NCBI GenBank assembly: GCA_904066235.2
Contig: CAJFCV020000002.1
Location: forward strand, 9,300,001 to 9,364,000
Length of the DNA stretch: 64,000 nucleotides
Source of the DNA: Bursaphelenchus xylophilus
Lineage: Eukaryota; Nematoda; Chromadorea; Rhabditida; Aphelenchoididae
Direction of reading: 5' to 3'
The position numbers were made by a program, and so were the translations under genes. How positions within the stretch are numbered: position 1 is the stretch's first letter; every line of letters begins with the position of its first letter. Under the pieces are notes generated by a model. The model was not told the DNA's origin. It ran no database searches and worked only from the letters and a program-made list of their open reading frames with translations. Of this stretch, positions 22,678-32,123 are shown piece after piece.

Positions 22678-22865
22678 AGAGAATGCTTTCTCTATGACCG
22701 ATCCCCACGTTTCGCGTACTCTCTCGGCCGTAAAGATTGTTGAATAACTCTACTCACCCTGCAAAGCGCAATTTAAAACTTTTAGGAATTGAAACGTGGC
22801 CTATGCCCGAAATGCGTACCAAATTTAAAGGCAATCTGAGAGTCGCACTTCAAACACTTCCCTTG
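22640..22865 (+). mobile_element. Half MITE, CAGGGGAAGTACTCC family
   Basis: Only the right half is kept, from TATGGCCAAAGAGAATG through GAGAGTCGCACTTC to the terminal CACTTCCCTTG, followed by TAA. It overlaps the putative start of the minus-strand frame at 22216-22677. Confidence 0.7.
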
Positions 22866-23338
22866 TAAATTTAACCCATGTTTCACGACTTTGTTAACCG
22901 ATTACTTTCCCCAAATATCTTCAATTTTGGGGCATACAGATTCAAAACATTTTTTCCTTACTTTGTAGTCCTGAAATTCCTGAGGACGAAACGGCAAACA
23001 CAGAGAAGAACACGGCAATCCTCATTCTTTACAAGAACCTATCAGTTCACACCTTTATTCAAAGCAGTCACTTCTGATAAGAAGGCCGTTAAAATGCAGT
23101 AAATGAGCGGTCAACATCCTGTTTCTCGTTTTCCATATGCTAAAAACTTGTAGTAATATATTAGATAGAAAATGGCACAAAGTTTGTATAGACACCAGCA
23201 AAAAATCTCATCGAAGTCTTGGGCAAACTTTCTCTAAATTTATGCAAAATGTCATCAAAATCATTTTTATCCGATCTCCTCAAAAATAAAACAATTTTTT
23301 CACAGAAAAAAGTTTGCTGTAATATATACATTCTATTT
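22866..23338. other. Intergenic region
   Basis: The region lies between the MITE half and the 3' end of the DEG/ENaC gene. It is AT-rich. Nothing was recognised beyond short runs of AT repeats near 23150 and 23320. Confidence 0.5.
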
Positions 23339-26080
23339 TTAGCAAGTCTGCAACTCCTTGGATGTTGAGTGTTCGTTTGATTTTTGGTGTTGCTTTTGTT
23401 TGGCCCTTTGAACAGCCTTCTCGTTCAACTCTTGGCCTTCCTTTATCCTCGCCAGACGCTGCAGTTCGTCACGCATTTTGAATGCACGGAAACGGACCCC
23501 GATCTCGTCATCCATTAGTTCCTGCGTATCCAGCTCTTCCTTCAGACGGCGCAGGACCTAGACAAACAGAGTACAGTTTTTTTTTATAAAGAAGGGGCCA
23601 AAAATCAAACGTCTGTAACAAATTATTTTTTGAAAAAATTTGAAGTTTTGAGGATACATTTTTTTCAAATTTCCCTCAAATTTTCTCACCTGAAATCTCC
23701 TTTCCTTCTCTCTAATCACATCCGTAATGTCATGATCAGTCAGTTTCCGTCCATGACATAAGTATACCACCATAAAGATTACAAACACCACGATTTCTGT
23801 CACACTGATCAATGAAATCCCCACCCAGAGGCCGGCTTGACCTCCCAGGTCATTCGAAGCCGTACTAATCGAGTACGAGCTCTCTTCAAACTGCTGAGAG
23901 TAGTCCAGTCCATCGTACCAAATATTAATCACGGCGGAGTTCTTTTGAAACCAGGCGATGCATTCTTTTGTGGAGGCAAACATGGTGGACGTTGAGCAGG
24001 AATAGGCCTGGAAAAGGGGTGATTCAAGACTTCATTTTTTTCAATTTTTTATATTGTAATAGGTAGAGGAGATGAGAAAATTATAAAAAGTCTATGATTG
24101 TCATTATTTTCATTTACACATTTGTTCGTTCTCATTCACATATCAATGCCTGAAAGTTTTAGCTCGCGCCTTGCCTTGACGTCCGAGATATTCAACAATC
24201 TTTATCAACGAGTGAGTATGCAAAATGTGGAGAGCAGGAGAGGCAAAAAAATGGGTTCTTTATGATGATAAGTATACCGTGTCGATAGGAAATGTAATTC
24301 AATGTGAAAAATCTGCAAAGGACAGGCCAAAAATACTAGTTTCTCTGGCCGTTTCTCCCCATTTTCCACGCTCTCTCGGTACAAAGATCGGTGAATATCT
24401 CGGGCGGATCTGCAAACCGTGAGGTAAAATTTTGAGAAATCGATAAGTCGTTATGATCAATGACCTATGCAAAGTTTGAAAAAGATCTGCGCGTTTTGCA
24501 AATTTTAATGATGGTTTCAAAAAACGATGACATTTTTATCTTATACCAGCCAAGGAGACCTAAAAACTTTTTAAAAACTGTTCCTCACCTGATTCATATC
24601 GCTTAGAACAGCGAAATTACTCATTGGCGACCTCCCAACAGACATTATCACATCGAAAACAGTATCACCACACGATGGATTGCACCCGCAATCGGCTGCA
24701 ACGCTAAAATTGCCATCGTTAATTTGCAATTTTCTCGTGTTATACACGCATTCCAGCTCTTGTAGACCGCAAAGCGTTGAATTTGAGGGCCTTGCGTACA
24801 ACGGGTTGGCACAGCCACAAGCTTCGATATTTCGCTTTTGCACGCATGAGCGGAAACAATAAGTTAGAGTGTAGTTGTAGCCAGTGTAGTAGTTCAAAGT
24901 GTCATCGTCAACGCAGTCTCCGTAGGGCGCTACAGCGCGGTTGATTTCGGTCTGGAAATGACCTTCAAAGTTTGAGTTGAAAAATTAACCTTTTTAACTA
25001 CTAGTTTTAAAAAATATGGAATAAACGGAGAGCGTATGACTTTTCAATTAAAAAAATCTGTGTCAGCCCTCTCTATGAACTCAATTTAGCCTACCAATTC
25101 CAGCGACACCATTGCCTCCGTTCCCACCGGAACATTGACCGCGTAATTCTCCATAGCCGGGTCCTGATTCTGATAATTCAGCCCAATTTTCAGTCCTGCC
25201 CGATCTGTCGTCGGCAAATATTGTAGTGTCCCATCTGGAGATCTTTGCTGAAAAATCTCCAATAATTGCATATATACATAAAGCTATTACTTTACGTATT
25301 TTCATATGACAAACTTACATTGACCAATACCAACGCTCTCAGCCCAAAATAACTTCCGGCTCGTTGCGTATACAGTGTTTTCAGCGATTGATTCGAGTTG
25401 AACTGATAACACAGGCCGTAAGAAGGGTCGATAAACTCGTTAAAGAAAGAGGAGTCAACTTTTCGATTATTAAAATACCACGCCAACACAAAGTCATCCA
25501 AGCTAAAACCGGCATATCTTCGTTGCTCATCCGTTAACTGATTTATAGCCAGAGTTGCAGCTTGCTGAAGATATGTTGTCTTGCCGAATTTACCGGTAAT
25601 ATTCTGCAGAAAAATTGGTAATTTTATTAGTAAAAAACGAAAATTTCTCACGTTAATATTGAGGGGGTTGTCGTCCAAATCCTGATAATCATTTACCGCC
25701 AAACGTTTTAGGATTTCAATGACGTCATTCACTTGAGAATAGGTCTTGTTTTCCTTGACAATGCTGTATTTTAGAGGGTTTTGGTTGCATATTGTGACCA
25801 TTGGAAATGCCTGAAAATTCGAGACATTCAATTGTTTGCCTTGTTTTATCATAATCTAACTTACCCGTCCTTTATATCCCAACGAAATTCTCACCGCGGT
25901 CGGGTAGCTCAAAAACTTGCTCACAATCAAATAGAACTCGTATAAAAAGATTCCCCACATGGTGAACCACACCACCGCCCACGCCAATCGAATGTACGCA
26001 TTTAGGGCATTAATCAATTGGATTAATCCCGGCATTGAAGCCCAATCCGCAAAGTCGTGAAAGATTCTTTTTATCGACAT
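23339..26080 (-). CDS. DEG/ENaC-family cation channel subunit, copy B
   Basis: Seven exons on the minus strand: 26080-25865, 25810-25652, 25603-25319, 25247-25095, 24951-24589, 24007-23690 and 23557-23339, giving 570 residues. Features in order: cytoplasmic N-terminus with DWASMPGL, TM1 around residues 31-52, FPMVTICN (about 74-81), FIDPSYGLCYQFN, the PYGDC start of the cysteine-rich region, CFRSC and CGCANPLY, CGCNPSC, IWYDGLDY, then GGQAGLWVGIS leading into TM2, and a charged cytoplasmic tail. GIS matches the family's G-x-S selectivity filter. The family forms trimeric amiloride-sensitive Na+ channels gated by touch, acid or peptides; the ligand here is unknown. The conserved His-Gly gating motif before TM1 reads Pro-Gly (MPGL). 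All introns are phase 0, exactly as in the neighbouring paralogue. The intron at 24008-24588 holds a decayed MITE. Confidence 0.92.
24139..24515 (-). mobile_element. Decayed MITE, CAGGGGAAGTACTCC family
   Basis: Reverse-order family blocks remain: AGTTTTAGCTCGCGCCTTG near 24155, TGGAGAGCAGGAGAGGC, and AAAGATCTGCGCG near 24483. The terminal repeats are lost. It lies in an intron of the DEG/ENaC gene. Confidence 0.5.
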
Positions 26081-26735
26081 ACGGTAAGTTTGTCTGAAGA
26101 CCCGAAATAAAAGGAAAAGGAAGGGCCGAAAGCGTATTACGTCGCCGTTGGAGAAGGAAGGTTAAACTGTTCGCTTTTTTACCTCCACGTTGTTTGCATT
26201 ATTAAAATCTCCTTTGTCTATAACAGACTGCCGCAAAGTTGTAAAGATGGGCTTTAATATTGGCTTTGAACCTTCTTTGTTTGTAGATTTTTGCCCTATT
26301 AAATTTGCTGTGGAAGATACGGCGAGGCGATCATATCGTGACAAAGATTGACGCATCACTCTGCGTCAATCTTCAAAAATAAAGTTTCACGAATGCGGTA
26401 AAGTACGGCAATCTAACCGTCTAGTGACTCAAACGAAATCAAGCATTTTTTTGGCATAATGCAACAACTCAGGCATTTCTGGCATAATGCAACAACAAGT
26501 GTGATAAGAACTCTGGGTATATAGCAGAGTAAAAACCCCGTCCGAACCCTAATTGTGGCTGTACAAGCGCCAAATTTGTATGAGTGCTTTGTGATATGGT
26601 GTTCTTGGGGGCAGGGTATCTGATACGGAGAAAGGCTAGGCTTTTCGGTTTTGGATTTTGCCTTTATTTCACATATTAATATATGTAAATATTTGCCGTA
26701 TAGGTTATGAATTTGACTATCTTTACTTCGAACAG
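26081..26735. other. Spacer between the two DEG/ENaC genes
   Basis: The 655-bp spacer contains a short direct repeat, GGCATAATGCAACAAC, twice near 26450-26495, and a minus-strand AATAAA at 26663-26668 that probably ends the transcript of the upstream paralogue. It should also hold the promoter of the downstream copy. No gene was recognised. Confidence 0.55.
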
Positions 26736-29700
26736 TCACTGTCCTTGTCCCAGCATTCTCTGTACAAGGCCCGGATCTTTCTTCTGCTGCTTCGCTTTGG
26801 CCACGGCGAGTGCGTTGAGTCTCTCGCCTTCCGCAATCTTCTCCTGTCTCTTCAGTTCATCTCTCATTTTAAAGGCTCTGTAACGAATTGCAATCTCTTC
26901 GTCCATGATTTCCTGGGTATCCAGTTCCTCTTTGAATCCTTTCATAATCTAGAAAATGTTCAACATATTTAAATTTTCAAATATTTCCGTTTCCCTACCA
27001 AATATCGGCTGTCCGCTCCACGGATGTCGTCGGTAATCTCTACATCCGTATATTTGCGGCCAAAGCAAAAGTAGAGGAAGATGAATATGATAAACACGAC
27101 CCCTTCGATCACACTGACCAGTGAGATCCCGACCCATAATCCGGCTTGACCTCCAAGATCATTGGAAGCCGTACTGAGTGAGTATGAAGAGCCTTCTGCT
27201 TGAAGAGTGTAGTCAAGACCGTCATACCAAATATTGATGACTGCAGAGTTACTTTCAAACCATTTCACGCAGGCCTGCTCATTTGCGAAGAGGGTTGAAT
27301 TGACGCCGCAGGAGTAGCGCTGAAAAGGAAAGGCAATGTCATAAATGATATGTGTATATATACAGGGTGTTTCAAGAAATTTGGAACAAATGATTTGCTT
27401 ATATCTTTGTGTTCTTTGCAGCTATCAACGAATTTCTTTTTGCTTCTAAAAATTGACAGCGTGCGTTTTTAGAATCTCAAAAAAAAATTTGTTTCGTCGG
27501 CGGAGTGCCCATTTATCGGCGGAGAAAATTAGGGCCTTTTTTAAAAATCACAGCGTATTACGTGGCGGAAACGCCGTTGCAACGGCTGAAATCAAGTTTA
27601 CGTTACACCTCCGTCGATTTTACGGTATGCATTTTTTTGTTTTCGATTTTACGCGCACCGCGGAGGCGCGGCGGAGACTTCAGATTTCGGCGGACGTTGT
27701 TTTGGGCCTTCGGCTGTTGCAATTCATGTTGGAAAAGAAGTTGGGGTGATTTTTTGTTGTCATCCGATGCACAGATGGCAAAAATTTCGTGCTTTTTTCC
27801 CCGGCGGAGGATTCGGCGGAGGCTTTATCAAAGGGTCAAAGCTGTCTTACGAGTCCGGGAAAAATCTCAGCTACAAGAATCCATCAGATCAGCATTGTCT
27901 TTCAAAGATTTTTGATTTTTTTGGTCCGGCGGACAAATCGGCGGAGTTTTGTTTTTACCCTTTGATAAAGCCTCCGCCGACTCCTCCGCCGGGAATAAAA
28001 AGCACGAAATTTTTGCCATCTGTGCATTGGATGACAACAAAAAATCACCCCAACCTCTTTTCCAACATGAATTGCAATAGCCAAAGGCGCAAAACAACGT
28101 CCGCCGAAATCTGAGGTCTCCGCCGCGCATCCGCAAAAGTGCGTAAAATCGAAAACGCAAAAAAAGCATACCGTAAAATCGATGGAGGTATTACGTAAAC
28201 TTGGTTTCAGCCGTTGCAACGGCGTTTCCGCCACGTAATACGCTGTGATTTTTAAAAAAGGCCCTAATTTTCTCCGCCGAGAAATGGGCCCTCCGCCGAC
28301 GAAAAAAATTTTTTTTGAGATTCTAAAAACGCACGCTGTCAATTTTTAGAAGCAAAAAGAAATTCGTTGATAGCTGCAAAGAACACAAAGATATAAGCAA
28401 ATCATTTGTTCCAAATTTCTTGAAACACCCTGTATATATACAGGGTGTACCAAAAAAATGGAAACTTGTTTTTATAGCTATATTTTTTCGGAGAATCAAA
28501 ATTCAGCAAAAGTAACGGTTATTATTGGTAACATAGAGCATTGTTTATAACATGTTCAACCTGTTTCACAGTGGCTGCCTTTGGTGGCGATATAGAGCTC
28601 CAAACGTGACGTAAAATTTTGGGCTCCGGGCCGCAGCTTTTTAAGGGGGAAATCGGCCCCGTTCTTGGCGCAGCATTTACTTTGCGACCCCAAACTTTTG
28701 TGGAGCATAGTACGGGTGCTGGCCTTCTACTTAAAAAAAAATATAGTCCATTGGATTCAGATCCGGCGAGCAGGCGGCCATTTCGCAGACGGGTTAAAAT
28801 CGGGAAAATCGGTCCCATTTCGGGTCCTGAGTCGATTTTGCCCTGTGAGCCGGCGCTGAGTCCTGTTGGAACGCCAAGTTTGCATTGCCAAGGTTCTGCT
28901 GAGCTGACGGAAGCACGACAAAATAGAAATTAACGCGGCGCTAGTATTTTGCCCCATTGATTCACGAAAAACATGGATTTCTTGCCGCTGGCACAAATTC
29001 CGCCTTAAGCAATGACGGCCCGGAATTTGGCGGTATTCGACGATGGCCAACAGGCTAGGAGCTTCATTGAAGCAGATTCTATCGTTCTGGTGGTTGTGTA
29101 TCCGCCAAATATTGAACCGCGAACTGAATGCGCTCACGTCTCGGAGCTGCGGCCCGCCCCTTTGACTTTCCGACATTTTTGTGCCGTACGCACTTTCTCT
29201 CGACTTTAAAGATCTGAACTTTTTAGAGCTTGTATGACATGAGATTGATCTCGTCTTTGGCTATTCGGCCGACTGATCGGTCGCTGATGTCAGTCTCAAG
29301 GGAAAGTTTTTCTTGAAAATCGCGGATTTTGCTGTTGGGGATCTTCCGGTTGAAAGAAGCGCTGGCGGTGCGTTTTCTTTCACTTCCTGGGCGCTTACTA
29401 TCCGTATCAAGCTCCTTGGGCCTCGTGATTACTTTCGACGCAACGTTCTTTCTATACCTAGAAAATTAACTGTTCGAACAGCTCCAAAAACAAGTCCAAA
29501 ATCGAGGTCCCTTCGTTTGAAGTTCAGAAAAACAGGTCGATTAATCGATATGGGCATAAAAATCAAACCACTAGGACAGAAAAACACAGAGAATTTTTTA
29601 GTAATAAACTTCTTTGGCTACACCTAACCATTTTCGCGTCAGGACCCATGAAAAAAAGTTTCCATTTTTTTGGTACACCCTGTATATATGCTGCCATTAT

Positions 29701-32123
29701 GGGGAATTTTGTTGGAGCACCGTATTTTACCTTTCCTATACTTAATTTTTTATTCGGAATGTTCAACATTCAACCTACCGGATTCACATCCACCAATGGC
29801 GCATAATCCAACGATGGCGATTTCCCCACCGACACAATTATATCAAAATTCGTGTCGCTGCAAGACGGATTACAGCCACATTCGCTGGCCACACTAAAGT
29901 TGCTGCCGTCTTGTTGAGCCGTCTTCTGTAGAAACACACAAGACAAGTCATCCAAAGTGCAGTAGCTGGCATTGTCCGGCTTCGCGTAGACCGGATTGGC
30001 GCAGCCGCAAGCACTAATAGTTCTTCTTTGAATGCAAGACCGGAAACAATAGGTTAGGGTGTAGTTGAAACTAGTGTAATAGTTGAGGGTCTCATCGTCG
30101 CTGCAGTCTCCGTAAGGGTGACTTGCTCGGTTCACCTCAGTCTGAAATTTGGTTTTTTTGGCTTGAATCATCTCTTGGTTGTGTTGCTCTACCAGAATCA
30201 TTAAATTCTATGTGTCAACCCTCGAGAATTTTCATGGTAAAGGCCTTACCAACTCCAACGAAATCATGGTCTCAGTTCCTACGCCAATATTGATTGCGTA
30301 GTTCTCCATGGCCGGGTCTTCATTTTGATAATTTATCCCGACTTTCAGACCGGCCGCGATTGTCGTTGGCAAGTATTGCAGTGTTCCATCAGGAGATCTT
30401 TGCTGAAAAATTCTCATAGAACTTTCTTAGCCAAGTTTTACAGCAAAATAGCTAAAGGGTTATCTTACATTAACCAGCGCCAATGATCTCAGCCCAAAAT
30501 AGCTGCCAGCTCGGTTAGTCACCAACGTGGTCCCTGTGTTATTCGAATTGAATTGATAACACAAGCCAAAAGTGGGATCGATAAACTCGTTGAAGAATGA
30601 AGCATTTACTTTCGCGTTGTTGAAGTACCAGGCCAAAATGAAGTTGTCCAGAGTGTAGGAGGCGGCTTTAATTTCGTCACTTGTCAAATCGTTCAAAGCC
30701 AGCACTTGGGCTTGTTGCAGAACAGCGGTTTTTGTAAAACGACTTTCGTAGTCCTGAAACGGGGCTTTGCTAGGAACTGTTTGAAGAAACAAGTGTTCAA
30801 AGTGCAAGGCTCAGTTTTTCTTTACAAGGAAAGTACTTCTATGGGGTGTGGAGTTACAGGTCGAGATATTCAAAAAATTCGCAAAAATTTTCTGATTCAG
30901 AATATATAACAATTAGCTGCCTAATTTTGGTCTGATGACATGTTTTTGTCCTCAGAAGTTTTCTCGCGACACCATGCAAGTGTCTTTTTGACCGTGTTTT
31001 TACCAATAAAAAATTTTTGTCTTGTGCTAAAATAAATTCTGAGGCCTTGACAAGCCTTAAAATATCAAATTAGATTAAAACTACACCTTAGAAGTAGTTC
31101 CAATGTAAAAAATGGGTTCTAGTGTGGCAAAACGGATCGAACCCGCTCCCTTCGGATTTCCAATCTAGCGCTCTAACCACTCGGCCACACCGCTCTCTTC
31201 CGAAGGAATAGACCGAGCGCGCTTTTGTTGCCGCAGATTTTTTTCCTCGAGAAATACATTTATTGATAAAACTCGTTGATAGACCAAAATTAGGCAGCTA
31301 GTTTTTATATATTCTGAATCAGAAAATTTTTGCGAATTTTTTGATATATATCTCGACCTGTAACTCCACAACCCATAGAAGTACTTTCCTTGTAAAAGGA
31401 AAGTACTTCTTTCTCCGCTATAATTAAGGCTGAAATATTTCTTACATAGCAAATTGCAAAGAAAGTTCCAAATTTAACCAGCTTTCGGACTAAAAATGTA
31501 GGCTTTTTTTGCGCAGAGCTTTTGCTAAAAATTTCGCGCCTCCCTAGAAAAAAGTTTGAGGCTTTTTTGGGCCAAGCTTTATTACTTGGGCCAAGTTTCA
31601 TCAAACGACATTAATCATCAAAAATACAGTAACTGATAATTCCTTGTCATTTTGATTTTTTTTTTTTTTTTTTTTTTTGAAAACTCACATTGACTCCATA
31701 CGGATTCCCGCTAATATTGTCATAGTTACTCTGAACCAACTGCTTGTAAGTGGTCATAATATTATTTAGTTCGGAATACGTCGAATTCTTCTGTACTATC
31801 TGATATCTCAACGGATTTTGGTTGCAAATTGTGACCATGGGGAAAGCCTAAATCGTAAAACTTCAGCATTTTACAAAATAATTTGGAATCTTCCACAGAA
31901 AACTTACCCTTCCCTTGTAGCCCAACGAAATTGTCACCGAGGCGGGGTACTGCAGAAACTTGTCGATAATCAAATAGAACTCGTATAAGAAAACAGCCCA
32001 CATGGCCGTCCAGATCACCGCCCACGCCATTCGAATGTACGCATTTAGCGCGTTAATCAGCTGGATTAGGCCGGGCATTGAGGTCCAGTCCGCGAAATCA
32101 CGCAATATGTACTTTAATGACAT
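26736..32123 (-). CDS. DEG/ENaC-family cation channel subunit, copy A
   Basis: Seven exons on the minus strand: 32123-31908, 31847-31689, 30753-30469, 30402-30250, 30141-29779, 27319-26999 and 26948-26736, giving 569 residues. All junctions are phase 0 and at the same positions as in copy B. TM1 is at about residues 31-52. FPMVTICN is at about 74-81. Then come FIDPTFGLCYQFN, PYGDC, CFRSC, CGCANPVY, CGCNPSC, IWYDGLDY, and GGQAGLWVGIS with TM2. The G-I-S filter is intact. The N-terminal His-Gly motif is again Pro-Gly (MPGL). The tail (about 85 residues) is helical and charged (EEIAIRYRAFKMRDEL) and is conserved between the paralogues. Intron 2 contains a 558-bp palindromic MITE carrying a tRNA-like sequence. 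Intron 5 (27320-29778) is almost entirely two transposons. The gene is most likely functional, since no frame is broken. Confidence 0.92.
27363..28432. mobile_element. 1.07-kb foldback element with CGGCGGA motifs
   Basis: The two arms are near-perfect inverted repeats of roughly 470 bp around a central spacer of about 130 bp. The termini are CAGGGTGTTTCAAGAAATTT and its complement, with TA on both sides (27361-27362 and 28433-28434), fitting a Tc1/mariner target. The arms carry many CGGCGGA/TCCGCCG blocks. Open frames read symmetrically from both arms and are artefacts of the symmetry. It lies in intron 5 of the DEG/ENaC gene. Related ends occur at 6618. Confidence 0.85.
28441..29682 (-). mobile_element. 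Decayed mariner-like transposon, 1242 bp
   Basis: The terminal inverted repeats are CAGGGTGTACCAAAAAAATGG and its complement (29661-29682), with TA on both sides. The length is typical of mariner. The interior keeps transposase-like fragments on the minus strand in shifting frames, for example a FNPSAKWPPARRI segment near 28770, comparable to the W-P-x-x-S-P-D-L-N-P region of Tc1/mariner enzymes, and KVWGRKVNAAPRTGPI further on. Several frameshifts and stops make the enzyme non-functional. Confidence 0.8.
28530..29660 (-). pseudogene. Broken mariner-family transposase
   Basis: Residual coding similarity runs on the minus strand but moves between at least two frames. One frame covers about 29176-28757, including the proline-rich WPPARRI part; the adjoining frame continues with KVWGRKVNAAPRTG and a C-terminal stretch to about 28530. 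The catalytic D,D(34)D residues could not be assigned with confidence. It is a fossil of the element at 28441-29682. Confidence 0.6.
30835..31392. mobile_element. 558-bp palindromic MITE, CAAGGAAAGTACTTC family
   Basis: Inverted arms start CAAGGAAAGTACTTCTATGG and contain GAGTTACAGGTCGAGATAT and TCTGATTCAGAATATAT. The flanks are TTA on the left and TAA on the right. A second copy lies at 59177-59743. The terminus is one or two substitutions away from that of the 450-bp family, so they are probably related. Here it lies in intron 2 of the DEG/ENaC gene and its centre holds a tRNA-like sequence. Confidence 0.8.
31124..31193 (-). pseudogene. tRNA-Ser(GGA)-like pseudogene or SINE-type remnant
   Basis: On the minus strand a B-box-like GGTTCGATCC follows an A-box-like TGGCCGAGTGG at proper spacing, with TTGGAAA forming a possible anticodon loop (GGA). 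The T-loop is one base short, the anticodon stem has mismatches and the 3' acceptor strand does not pair, so a working tRNA is unlikely. It sits in the middle of the palindromic MITE at 30835-31392. Confidence 0.55.

Noticed and set aside
27453..28342. Several long frames on both strands (up to 146 codons)
   Set aside because: They are mirror images of each other created by the two arms of the foldback element at 27363-28432, not independent coding sequence.
31124..31193. Functional tRNA-Ser gene
   Set aside because: The T-loop is one base short, and the anticodon and acceptor stems do not pair; it was recorded as a pseudogene instead.
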